Assembly: GCA_038116915.1 (NCBI GenBank)
Contig: JAYOEU010000216.1
Location: 1 to 6,482 of the forward strand
Source of the DNA: JADHLJ01 sp038116915
GTDB taxonomy: Bacteria; Pseudomonadota; Alphaproteobacteria; Thalassobaculales; Thalassobaculaceae
Length of the DNA stretch: 6,482 nucleotides
Reading direction: 5' to 3'
Within the stretch, counting starts at the first letter, position 1; each line of letters begins with the position of its first letter. Under the pieces are notes generated by a model. The model was not told the origin of the DNA. It worked only from the letters and a program-made list of their open reading frames with translations, and made no database searches. Position numbers and translations under genes: made by a program. Shown here piece by piece: positions 1 to 5,911 of this stretch.

Positions 1-619
1 CCTGGCCCGGGGGCGACTGGAAGAAATCGCTGTTCATCGGGGTTTCGATATAGCCCGGCGCGATGGCGTTGACCCGGACCCCGTTGCGCGCCAGTTCCAG
101 GCCCATGGCGGCGGTCAACTGGTTCAGCCCGCCCTTCGACGCGCAATAGGTGGTCAGCGTGCCGATCGGCCGCGCGCCAAGCACCGAGGAGATGTTGATG
201 ATCGAGCCGCGCCCCCGTTTCGCCATGCCCTTGGCGACCGCCTGGGCGCAGAAGAAACAGCCTTTCAGGTTGGTGCCGAGCACGGTGTCGTAATCCGCCT
301 CGCTGACATCCAGGAACAGCTTGTTGATGGCAAGCCCCGCATTGTTGACCAGAATGTCGACCGGCCCCAGCGCCGCCTCAGCCTCGGCAATGCCGGCATT
401 GATGCTGGCGACGTCCATCACATCCATGGCCACCGCGTGGGCCGTCCCGCCGTCAGCCTCGATCTCGGCCTTCAGGCTCTCGATCTTGGCCACTTGCCGC
501 GCCGCCAGCGCGACCCTGGCGCCGTGTTTCGCCAGGGTGAGGGCGAATCGCCGGCCGAGGCCCTGGGAGGCGCCGGTTACCAGGGCGACCTTTCCGGTCA
601 GATCATAGGGGTCGCTCAC
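1..619 (-). CDS. SDR-family NAD(P)-dependent oxidoreductase, FabG-like (C-terminus beyond window)
   Basis: Classical short-chain dehydrogenase/reductase, expected to be a cytosolic NAD(P)H-dependent alcohol/ketone oxidoreductase. The 206 visible residues carry the cofactor motif TGASQGLG (15-22), an acidic D66 after the third strand, NNAG (92-95), and the catalytic set N117, S145, Y158 and K162 in the spacing typical of the family. They also carry the PG motif (188-189) followed by ETPM. Family length is about 250, so roughly 45 residues are missing at the window edge. The start is GTG. The only upstream in-frame stop is the TAG that ends the ureohydrolase, five codons before, and no other start lies between that stop and the Rossmann motif. 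GGAG sits 7 nt before the GTG. The gene follows the ureohydrolase by 15 bp, so it is probably the third or later gene of that operon. Substrate cannot be read from sequence. Given the thiolase and CoA ligase nearby, a 3-hydroxyacyl-CoA or similar hydroxy acid is a guess. Confidence 0.9.
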   Translation of the reverse strand, partial: MSDPYDLTGKVALVTGASQGLGRRFALTLAKHGARVALAARQVAKIESLKAEIEADGGTAHAVAMDVMDVASINAGIAEAEAALGPVDILVNNAGLAINKLFLDVSEADYDTVLGTNLKGCFFCAQAVAKGMAKRGRGSIINISSVLGARPIGTLTTYCASKGGLNQLTAAMGLELARNGVRVNAIAPGYIETPMNSDFFQSPPGQ

Positions 620-626
620 ACGCTTT

Positions 627-630
627 CTCC
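627..630 (-). promoter_or_regulatory. Ribosome binding site (GGAG) for the SDR gene
   Basis: GGAG lies 7 nt upstream of the GTG at 619, inside the 15-bp gap after the ureohydrolase stop. It supports the non-ATG start and suggests the SDR is translated by ribosomes arriving from the preceding gene. Confidence 0.6.
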
Positions 631-634
631 AACT

Positions 635-1591
635 CTAGCGGTTATGTCTCGCATGGAAGACATAGCCGATCAGGTTCATCAAGACCTGGGCGGCGAGGAT
701 CGAGGTCAGCCCGGCCGGATCATAGGCCGGCGCCACCTCGACAAGATCGATGCCGACCACCTCGTGCCGCTCCGTCACGCCCTTTAGGATCTCCATCACC
801 TCGTAATACTGAAAGCCGCCATGGCTGGGCGTGCCGGTGCCCGGCGCGATCGAGGGATCGAAGCCGTCGATATCGATGGTGATGTAGCAGCGCGCGCCCG
901 CCGGAATGGTCGCCAGCACCGCTTCGGTGCCCAAGGAGCGGATCTGGCGCACGGACAGGATGGTCGAGCCCGCCGCCCGCGCGTCCTCATAATCGAAACG
1001 GTTCGAGGAGGAGACATTGCGGATGCCGAACTGGCTGAGGCCGCTCACGTGGCTCATCTCCGAGGCCCGGCGCATCGGATTGCCGTGGCCGTAGCGCACG
1101 CCGTGCCGCTCGTTCACGAAATCCAGATGGGCGTCGATCTGCACCACATGGACCGGCCCGTGCCCGGAGAATGCGGCAATGTTCGGCGCCGAGATTGCGT
1201 GATCGCCGCCGAGAATGACCGGTAGCGCTCCCTTGGCCAGGATCGCGCGCACGGCGGCCTCGGTATTGGCGTGGCTTTTTTCGGTGTCCGTATGAACGAT
1301 GTCGACATCACCCACATCGACGATCCGGACGTTCTCCATATAGGTGACGTCGTCCTCGTGATCGTAAGCACCGGCATGGCCGAAGGAGAACAGGGTCGAG
1401 GCCTCGCGGATCGCCCGCGGCCCCATCCTCGCGCCGGAGCGGAACTGTGTACCCATGTCGTAGGGCACGCCGAGGACCGCGACATCGGCCTCGATGCTTT
1501 GCCAGACGAGACACGGCGGCGCCTTGGCAAAGGTCGCATGTCCGACAAAGGGCAGGTTGAGGCGCCCGCTCTCGTATCCGTGTCCGCTCAT
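635..1591 (-). CDS. Agmatinase/arginase-family ureohydrolase (Mn-dependent)
   Basis: Hydrolyses a guanidino group to urea plus an amine. Family members act on agmatine, arginine, 4-guanidinobutyrate, 3-guanidinopropionate or guanidine, and the substrate here is not determined. The 318 residues match the usual 300-330. The binuclear Mn site is complete: H131 in GGDH (128-131), D153/H155/D157 in DAHLD, and D240/D242 in DIDGFDP. Also present are GARMGPRAIREAS (53-65), HGNPMRRA (169-176) and PGTGTP (250-255), which favours the agmatinase branch over true arginase. The tail of that last motif, SHGG (256-259), is unusual to my eye. The start is the ATG at 1591, which overlaps the CoA-ligase stop as ATGA and has a strong AAGGAGG 7 nt upstream. 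A longer frame reaching 1774 is only overlap with the ligase. The SDR follows after 15 bp. Placement between a CoA ligase and an SDR argues against simple polyamine synthesis and for catabolism of a guanidino compound (inference). Confidence 0.9.
   Translation of the reverse strand: MSGHGYESGRLNLPFVGHATFAKAPPCLVWQSIEADVAVLGVPYDMGTQFRSGARMGPRAIREASTLFSFGHAGAYDHEDDVTYMENVRIVDVGDVDIVHTDTEKSHANTEAAVRAILAKGALPVILGGDHAISAPNIAAFSGHGPVHVVQIDAHLDFVNERHGVRYGHGNPMRRASEMSHVSGLSQFGIRNVSSSNRFDYEDARAAGSTILSVRQIRSLGTEAVLATIPAGARCYITIDIDGFDPSIAPGTGTPSHGGFQYYEVMEILKGVTERHEVVGIDLVEVAPAYDPAGLTSILAAQVLMNLIGYVFHARHNR
1588..1591 (-). promoter_or_regulatory. ATGA stop/start overlap coupling CoA ligase to ureohydrolase
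   Basis: The ureohydrolase ATG (1591-1589) and the ligase TGA (1590-1588) share two bases. With the Shine-Dalgarno inside the ligase coding end, this is the usual arrangement for translational coupling and shows the two genes are on one transcript. Confidence 0.85.
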
Positions 1592-3201
1592 GCCGTCTCC
1601 TCCTTGAGGCGTTCGGCCAGAAGCCGTTTCATCAGCTTGCCGTTGGCGTTCCGGGGTAGCGGTCCGTCGAAGAAAGTGAAGCTGTCCGGAACCTTGTAAT
1701 CCGCCATCCGTTCCGCGCAATGGCGTCGCAGCGACGCCGCGTCGTCGAACCCGCCCCGGGCCAGCACGAAGCAATGCACCCGCTCGCCCAGCACCGGGTC
1801 GGGCCTCGCCACGGCGGCGGCCTCGACCACGCGCGGATGGTAGGAGAGCACGTTCTCCACCTCGGCGCTGTAGATCTTGTAGCCACCCCGGTTGATCATG
1901 TCCTTCTTGCGGTCAAGGACGCGCACGAAACCCTCAGCGTCAATCGCGCCGAGATCGCCGGACTTCCAATAACCGCCGGTGAAGTTCGCCGCCGTCGCCT
2001 CAGGCTTGTTCCAGTAGCCGGGTACCACCATCGGCCCCTTGATCAGGATCTCGCCACTCCCGCTGGGCGGCACATCGGCGCCGTCGTCATCGACCACCCG
2101 CAGCTCGGCGCAGGAAACCGCGAGACCGACGCTGTCACCGCGCGCGCCGCCGAGGCCAGGCGGCACAATGGTCGTCGGCGAGGTGGTTTCGGTCGCGCCA
2201 TAGGCGTTCGAAAGCCCGAGATTCGGCAGCTTCTGGGCCAGCGTCGCGATCGTCGCCTCGGGCATCGAAGCACCGCCATAGGCGCCGATCCGCCAGGCCG
2301 AGAGGTCGTAAGCGTCGAAATCCGTGCGCATCAGGCAGAGATTGTACATGGCCGGTACCATGACCGTGTGGGTCATGCGCTCCCGCGCCGCGGTCTCCAT
2401 GAAGGCCTGGGCGTTGAACTCCCGCATCATGATCGTGCAGCCGCCGGCCCCGATCATCGACAGCAGGATCGCCACCACGCCGGTCACATGGCTCGCCGGC
2501 ACCACCAGCATTGAGCGATCCTCGGGTCCGAGCGCGAAGCAGGTCCGATAATGCAGGATGCTGTGCACTAGGTTGAAATGGGTCAGCATCGCGCCCTTGG
2601 GATGTCCGGTAGTCCCCGAGGTGTAAAGCAGGATGGCGGTATCCTCCTCGCCGGGCGCATGTGCGCCCACCGGCGGAGCCGTGCCTGATATCAGCCGGTC
2701 AAACCCATCCTCGCCGTCTGGCGCCCCGCCAACGGTAAAACGCCGCCGGATCGAGGCCACACGACCGGGTCCTGGGAGGCGGTCTCCAAGGTCATGCTCG
2801 TGGATGACCGCGGCCGCGCCGCAGTCATTCAGGACATAGGCAAGCTCGTCGGTCTGCTCGCGCACATTGATCGGCACCGCGATGGCGCCGATCCGGATCA
2901 CCGCCAGAATGGAAACCGCGAACTCCCAGCGGTTGCGCAACAGGATCCCCACCCGCTCGCCGATGCCGATCCCCGCGCCGGCAAGCCCGCGCGCGGCGGC
3001 GTCCACCAAGGCGCCGAATTCCCGGTAGGTGAGCCGCCGGTCCACCGCAACGATGGCTTCGCGATCCGCATGGTCGGCGAGCGCGGACTCGAACACCGCC
3101 GGTATATGCGGCGGCCGGCCCCGGAAGCATCGCACCTCCCGGTCGCCGAAATGACGCTCGGTGGCAATCGAGAGCCCGGCGGGGAGAGACCACTGGTTCA
3201 T
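1588..3201 (-). CDS. AMP-forming acyl-CoA ligase (ANL superfamily)
   Basis: Activates a carboxylic acid with ATP to an acyl-adenylate and then to the CoA thioester; probably cytosolic. At 537 residues it is the normal size. Motifs in order: a P-loop-like LLYTSGTTGHPKGAMLTH (191-208), YGATET (334-339) of the adenylate pocket, GE (383-384), the ribose-binding D416 in YWKSGDLG (411-418), the hinge in DRKKDMINRGGYKIYSAEVE (430-449), and the C-terminal catalytic lysine K522 in LPRNANGK. The acid pocket does not identify the substrate; medium/long-chain fatty acids, aryl acids or carnitine-type acids (CaiC relatives) are all possible. Start: the ATG at 3201 is preferred, with only a weak GGA 7 nt upstream. 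The frame stays open 46 codons further to 3339, but that extension is encoded by the intergenic palindrome and looks unlike the family. GTG starts just upstream of 3201 are an alternative. It is the first gene after the repeat-filled gap and is coupled to the ureohydrolase downstream. Confidence 0.9.
   Translation of the reverse strand: MNQWSLPAGLSIATERHFGDREVRCFRGRPPHIPAVFESALADHADREAIVAVDRRLTYREFGALVDAAARGLAGAGIGIGERVGILLRNRWEFAVSILAVIRIGAIAVPINVREQTDELAYVLNDCGAAAVIHEHDLGDRLPGPGRVASIRRRFTVGGAPDGEDGFDRLISGTAPPVGAHAPGEEDTAILLYTSGTTGHPKGAMLTHFNLVHSILHYRTCFALGPEDRSMLVVPASHVTGVVAILLSMIGAGGCTIMMREFNAQAFMETAARERMTHTVMVPAMYNLCLMRTDFDAYDLSAWRIGAYGGASMPEATIATLAQKLPNLGLSNAYGATETTSPTTIVPPGLGGARGDSVGLAVSCAELRVVDDDGADVPPSGSGEILIKGPMVVPGYWNKPEATAANFTGGYWKSGDLGAIDAEGFVRVLDRKKDMINRGGYKIYSAEVENVLSYHPRVVEAAAVARPDPVLGERVHCFVLARGGFDDAASLRRHCAERMADYKVPDSFTFFDGPLPRNANGKLMKRLLAERLKEETA
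1599..1605 (-). promoter_or_regulatory. Strong ribosome binding site (AAGGAGG) for the ureohydrolase
   Basis: AAGGAGG is placed 7 nt before the ATG at 1591, within the last codons of the CoA ligase. It is the strongest Shine-Dalgarno in the window and fixes the ureohydrolase start against the 61-residue longer frame. Confidence 0.85.
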
Positions 3202-3245
3202 GGCATTATCCGTAATAGTGGCGGCGCGCACTGTCACTTGCGTTC

Positions 3246-3391
3246 CGAATCCCCGGAGCAGGCCGGGGCCGACGCCTGAGGCCGATCCGTGTGACGAATG
3301 GCCGAACACTTCCGAGGATCTCCGAAAGTGCTCCGCCATCCCGCGGTTGCCGCCGTCTCAGGCGTCGGCCCCGGCCTGCGCCGGGGATACG
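3246..3391. repeat. Large imperfect palindrome, BIME/REP-like intergenic element
   Basis: A single palindrome centred at 3318.5. The outer arms 3249-3282 and 3355-3388 are 34 bp long with two mismatches. An inner pair (about 3298-3318 and 3319-3339) matches more loosely, and the stretches between are unpaired. Each outer arm contains its own mini-hairpin: CCCCGG-6-CCGGGG at 3251-3268, and CCCCGGC-4-GCCGGGG at 3369-3386. Two head-to-head units, each with an internal hairpin, is the architecture of paired REP units (BIMEs) or of a MITE-like element. Because of the symmetry both strands encode nearly the same peptide, starting MAEHFR and continuing to SGVGPGL. Dispersal in the genome is inferred, not shown by this window. 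Confidence 0.75.
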
Positions 3392-3417
3392 CCTTAAGGA
3401 TCGAGCAACCATTCCAT

Positions 3418-3451
3418 TGTTTCCACATGGACCGTCACCCCTATGGAAACA
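3418..3451. repeat. Inverted repeat/hairpin, 13-bp arms
   Basis: TGTTTCCACATGG (3418-3430) faces CCCTATGGAAACA (3439-3451) with two mismatches and an 8-nt loop. It lies 68 bp downstream of the thiolase stop. No T-run follows on either strand, so a classical intrinsic terminator is not supported; an mRNA 3'-end stabiliser or part of a dispersed repeat is more likely. Confidence 0.6.
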
Positions 3452-3518
3452 GGGGCTTGCCCACCGCATGCCGAAAGCAACGCCTGCGCGGGCACGACGA
3501 CGGCAAATCAAACCGACT

Positions 3519-4709
3519 CTACCGCTTCAAATTCTCGATCAGCACCGCCATGCCCTGTCCCGCGCCCATGCACATGCTGATGACGGCGTGACGCTGGCCG
3601 GTATCGATGAGGTGCTGCATCGCGGTCAGCGTCATGCGCACGCCGGTCGCGCCCGGCGGGTGGCCGATGGAGATGCCGCCGCCGTAGCAATTGGTCACCT
3701 CGCGCCCGACACCCAACTCCTTTTCGGCATGCAGATTAACCACCGCGAAAGCCTCGTTGATCTCGTAATAGTCGATGTCCGAGGCCTTGAGGCCGCGCTT
3801 TTCCCACAAGGCCCGGATCGCCGGTACCGGCCCGCAGCCCATGATCCGGGGCGGCACGCCGACGATCGTCCAGTCGACCAGCCGGGCCAGCGGTTCGGCA
3901 CCCTTGGCTTCGATCGCATCGCGGTCGCCGACCACCACGAAGGCGGCGCCGTCCGTCACGCCGCTGGCGTTGCCGGGCGTCACCTTGCCGTCCTTACGGA
4001 AGACTGGGCGCAGGGTGGAGAGCTTTTCGAGCGTCACGTCCGGGCGCGGGAACTCGTCCTGCTCCATCAGCCGGGTGTTCTTGCGGCCCTCGGGCACCTC
4101 GATCGGCGCGATCTGCTTGGCGAGGAACCCGGACGTCATGGCGGCGCCGGCGCGCTGCTGGCTCATCACGCCCCACTCGTCCATGGCGTCGCGCTGGTAC
4201 TGATAATCGTCGGCGAGGTTCTCGGCGGTAACCCCCATCAGACCATGCCCGAACGGGTCGTTATAGGCCCACTCGACAGAGTCCTCGAACACCTGCCCGC
4301 CCCTCGTGACGCCCCAGCGCATGCCCTGATTCACATAGCCGCCGCGCGAGAAATTCTCGCCGCCGCCGGCCAGCGCGATCTTGCCATGGCCGGTCATGAT
4401 CTGCTGGGCCGCGGTGATGATCGCCTGGGTGCCGGACCCGCAGGCCCGGTTGACCTGGAGCGCGCAGCTTTCCTCCGCCATGCCGATATTCATCCCCGCG
4501 ACACGGCCGACATAGAAGCCGTCGGGATCGACGGGCAGAACATTGCCCCAGACGATATGATCGACATCGGAAGCCTTGATACCCGCCGCCTCGACCGTCG
4601 CCTTGGCGGCATGGGTCGCCAGCGCCGAAAGCGGAATGTCCTTCAGGGACCGTCCGAAGTCCCCGAACGGGGTTCGCCGTCCCGCCGCGATCACGATTTC
4701 CTGGGCCAT
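3519..4709 (-). CDS. Thiolase-family acyltransferase (acetyl-CoA acyltransferase-like)
   Basis: Catalyses thiolytic cleavage of a 3-ketoacyl-CoA, or the reverse condensation of two acyl-CoAs. At 396 residues it is the size of a bacterial type I/II thiolase. The nucleophile C90 (NRACGSGTQA, 87-96), NEAFA (318-322), the catalytic H350 (GHPPGATG, 349-356) and the second cysteine C380 (CMGAGQG, 380-386) are all present, so activity is expected. Several motifs depart from the common forms: GHPPGATG for GHPxGASG, GAGQG for GGGxG, and PVDPDGFYVGRVAGMNIG (59-76) where most thiolases have a shorter loop with QNPARQ. This points to a less-studied subfamily and leaves chain length and substrate open. 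The start is the ATG at 4709 with GGAGG 8 nt upstream; the frame runs on to 4808 but without family similarity. It is the first gene of the leftward unit, divergent from metF, and is separated from the CoA ligase by a repeat-filled 317 bp. Confidence 0.92.
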   Translation of the reverse strand: MAQEIVIAAGRRTPFGDFGRSLKDIPLSALATHAAKATVEAAGIKASDVDHIVWGNVLPVDPDGFYVGRVAGMNIGMAEESCALQVNRACGSGTQAIITAAQQIMTGHGKIALAGGGENFSRGGYVNQGMRWGVTRGGQVFEDSVEWAYNDPFGHGLMGVTAENLADDYQYQRDAMDEWGVMSQQRAGAAMTSGFLAKQIAPIEVPEGRKNTRLMEQDEFPRPDVTLEKLSTLRPVFRKDGKVTPGNASGVTDGAAFVVVGDRDAIEAKGAEPLARLVDWTIVGVPPRIMGCGPVPAIRALWEKRGLKASDIDYYEINEAFAVVNLHAEKELGVGREVTNCYGGGISIGHPPGATGVRMTLTAMQHLIDTGQRHAVISMCMGAGQGMAVLIENLKR

Positions 4710-4941
4710 GCTCGATACCTCCGATGAAAGTGTTCCGGCGAATTTGCCCCGCTCCCGGCGCGCATGCAAGCCGAAGGCGGAGCGGCGGAAATGGCGAATT
4801 GCCGACACCGGCGGGAATCAATGTCGCTTTTAAGATCACTTGTGGCGAGGGCGAGAAAACCAAGGTCAGGCGAAATAACTACATGGGACTTATGGCCGGC
4901 GTCGTGACCGCGCCGGAACACTTGGCGCGTGGGTGGTCGAC
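4710..4941. promoter_or_regulatory. Divergent intergenic region between thiolase and metF-like gene
   Basis: The start codons of the two divergent units flank this region, so promoters for both are expected here. It holds a locally AT-richer patch (about 4808-4890) that contrasts with the GC-rich flanks. I could not pick a convincing -35/-10 pair on either strand: the best leftward candidate, TTGCAT-17-CAAATT, has a poor -10. The octamer GGCGAATT occurs twice (4737 and 4793), and CCGCTCC (4749-4755) faces GGAGCGG (4779-4785). Both are possible operator elements close to the thiolase start. No small gene is evident. Confidence 0.5.
4718..4722 (-). promoter_or_regulatory. Ribosome binding site (GGAGG) for the thiolase
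   Basis: GGAGG lies 8 nt upstream of the ATG at 4709. It selects that start, which also aligns with the conserved thiolase N-terminus (IVIAAGRRTPFG), over the upstream in-frame ATG at 4808. Confidence 0.8.
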
Positions 4942-5868
4942 ATGGTTGCTACAAAGGAACAGATCGCCGCGTTTCTCGCCGGATTTTCCGTCGAGGTCAC
5001 GCCGGCCTCGGCGGCGAAGATCGAGGACTTCTCGGCTCATCTCGCGCCCGGCACGACGGTCAACGTGACCTTCCTGCCCGGCTCCGATATCGCCGGGACG
5101 ATCGCGGCCTGCGCGCGGTTGCGCCGGGACGGCTTCAATCCGGTCCCCCACATCGCCGCCCGCGGCCTGGAGAGCGCCGCCCACCTGGAGCGCTATCTCG
5201 ACGGCCTCGCGAGCGACGCGCGGGTCACCGAGGCGCTGGTGATCGGCGGCGGTGTCGACCGGCCGACCGGACCTTATGCCGCATCCATGCAGATCCTGAC
5301 CTCCGGCCTGCTGGAGCGGTATGGCATCAAGACCATCGGCGTCGCGGGACATCCCGAGGGCTCTCCCGACATCCCGGACGAGGCGGTCGGCGCGGCGCTG
5401 GCGGAGAAAAAGGCCTGGGCGCGGGATACCGACGCCTCGGTCTATATTGAAACCCAATTCTGTTTCGACGCCGCCGCGATCCTCGCCTGGGAGCGCCGGA
5501 TCAGGGCCGAGGGCAACCGGCTGCCGATCCATGTCGGACTGCCCGGTCTCGCCACACTGAAGACGTTGCTGAAATTCGCCCAGATGTCCGGCATCGGCCC
5601 CTCGATCCGGGTGCTGACCCGCCAGGCCCGCAACATCGCCAAGCTGCTGATGGTCCAGGAGCCGGATCTGGTGGTGGCCGGGCTTGCCGAGGCGGTGGCG
5701 GCGGACCCGGACTCGCTGCTGCGCAAGGCGCATTTCTACCCGTTCGGCGGGCTCGCCAAGACGGCGGCCTGGGTGAACGCGGCCGCCTCAGGTGACGTCC
5801 ACGTCAATCCCAAGGGCGGCTTCACGCTTCGAGACGCCGACACACCGCCGTTGCGCGCGGTGTCCTGA
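4942..5868 (+). CDS. MetF-like methylenetetrahydrofolate reductase
   Basis: A TIM-barrel flavoprotein of the MetF family, which interconverts 5,10-methylene-THF and 5-methyl-THF. At 308 residues it is close to the bacterial single-domain enzyme (about 296 in E. coli). The N-terminal SVEVTP (16-21) supplies the conserved glutamate E18. IGGGVDRP (101-108) occupies the place of the usual LRGD loop, with D106 as probable equivalent of E. coli Asp120. AGHPEG (135-140) and TQFCFD (171-176, with Q172) follow, then HVGLPG (197-202) where the family commonly has GIMP. Start: the ATG at 4942 is chosen; an in-frame GTG at 4933 would add three residues, and neither has a clear Shine-Dalgarno. The methyltransferase follows after 43 bp, so the pair probably forms one transcript. 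The divergence from housekeeping MetF and this pairing suggest a role in catabolic methyl-group disposal rather than methionine synthesis (inference). Confidence 0.88.
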   Translation: MVATKEQIAAFLAGFSVEVTPASAAKIEDFSAHLAPGTTVNVTFLPGSDIAGTIAACARLRRDGFNPVPHIAARGLESAAHLERYLDGLASDARVTEALVIGGGVDRPTGPYAASMQILTSGLLERYGIKTIGVAGHPEGSPDIPDEAVGAALAEKKAWARDTDASVYIETQFCFDAAAILAWERRIRAEGNRLPIHVGLPGLATLKTLLKFAQMSGIGPSIRVLTRQARNIAKLLMVQEPDLVVAGLAEAVAADPDSLLRKAHFYPFGGLAKTAAWVNAAASGDVHVNPKGGFTLRDADTPPLRAVS

Positions 5869-5898
5869 CCCCGCGCACCGCCCCCCGCACCCCCAATC

Positions 5899-5903
5899 AA
5901 AGG
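5899..5903 (+). promoter_or_regulatory. Ribosome binding site (AAAGG) for the methyltransferase
   Basis: AAAGG stands 8 nt before the ATG at 5912 in the 43-bp gap after the MetF-like gene, supporting independent translation of the second gene from a shared transcript. Confidence 0.55.
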
Positions 5904-5911
5904 CGACGTCC

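Larger units (their letters stand above)
3202..3518. other. Gene-free gap between thiolase and CoA ligase, filled by palindromic repeats
   Basis: No convincing gene lies in these 317 bp. They hold a 146-bp imperfect palindrome with a hairpin in each arm, and a second hairpin (both listed separately). A GC-rich remainder (3452-3518) includes the near-palindrome GCCTGCGCGGGC. Open frames here encode the low-complexity SGVGPGL-type peptides that this sort of repeat produces in several frames. The thiolase and ligase point the same way across the gap, so the repeat may either separate two transcripts or sit within one and modulate downstream expression. No poly-T terminator signature is visible. 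Confidence 0.75.

Noticed and set aside
1592..1774. 61-residue N-terminal extension of the ureohydrolase
   Set aside because: It lies entirely within the CoA-ligase C-terminal coding region; the ATG at 1591 has a strong Shine-Dalgarno and matches family length.
1720..2514. 264-codon open frame on the plus strand opposite the CoA ligase
   Set aside because: Antisense to conserved ANL motifs, with composition typical of a shadow frame.
3205..3210. GATAAT on the minus strand as a -10 box for the CoA ligase
   Set aside because: It is only 3 nt from the start codon, so transcription would begin within the coding sequence, and the nearest -35-like GTGACA is 21 nt away, too far for a sigma70 promoter.
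3246..3391. Terminal inverted repeats of an insertion sequence
   Set aside because: The arms enclose only 72 bp, without a transposase remnant, and no target-site duplication was seen; a REP/BIME- or MITE-like element fits better.
3369..3451. Intrinsic terminator after the thiolase
   Set aside because: Stable hairpins are present but none is followed by a T-run on the minus strand.
3291..4727. 478-codon open frame on the plus strand opposite the thiolase
   Set aside because: It is antisense to a thiolase with all catalytic motifs, is rich in Arg/His/Asp/Ala as expected from the complement of a GC-rich gene, and begins in the palindrome. No domain is recognisable.
4879..5733. 284-codon open frame on the minus strand opposite the MetF-like gene
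   Set aside because: Low-complexity RG/DG-rich translation, antisense to a clear MetF-family protein; a shadow of GC-rich coding sequence.
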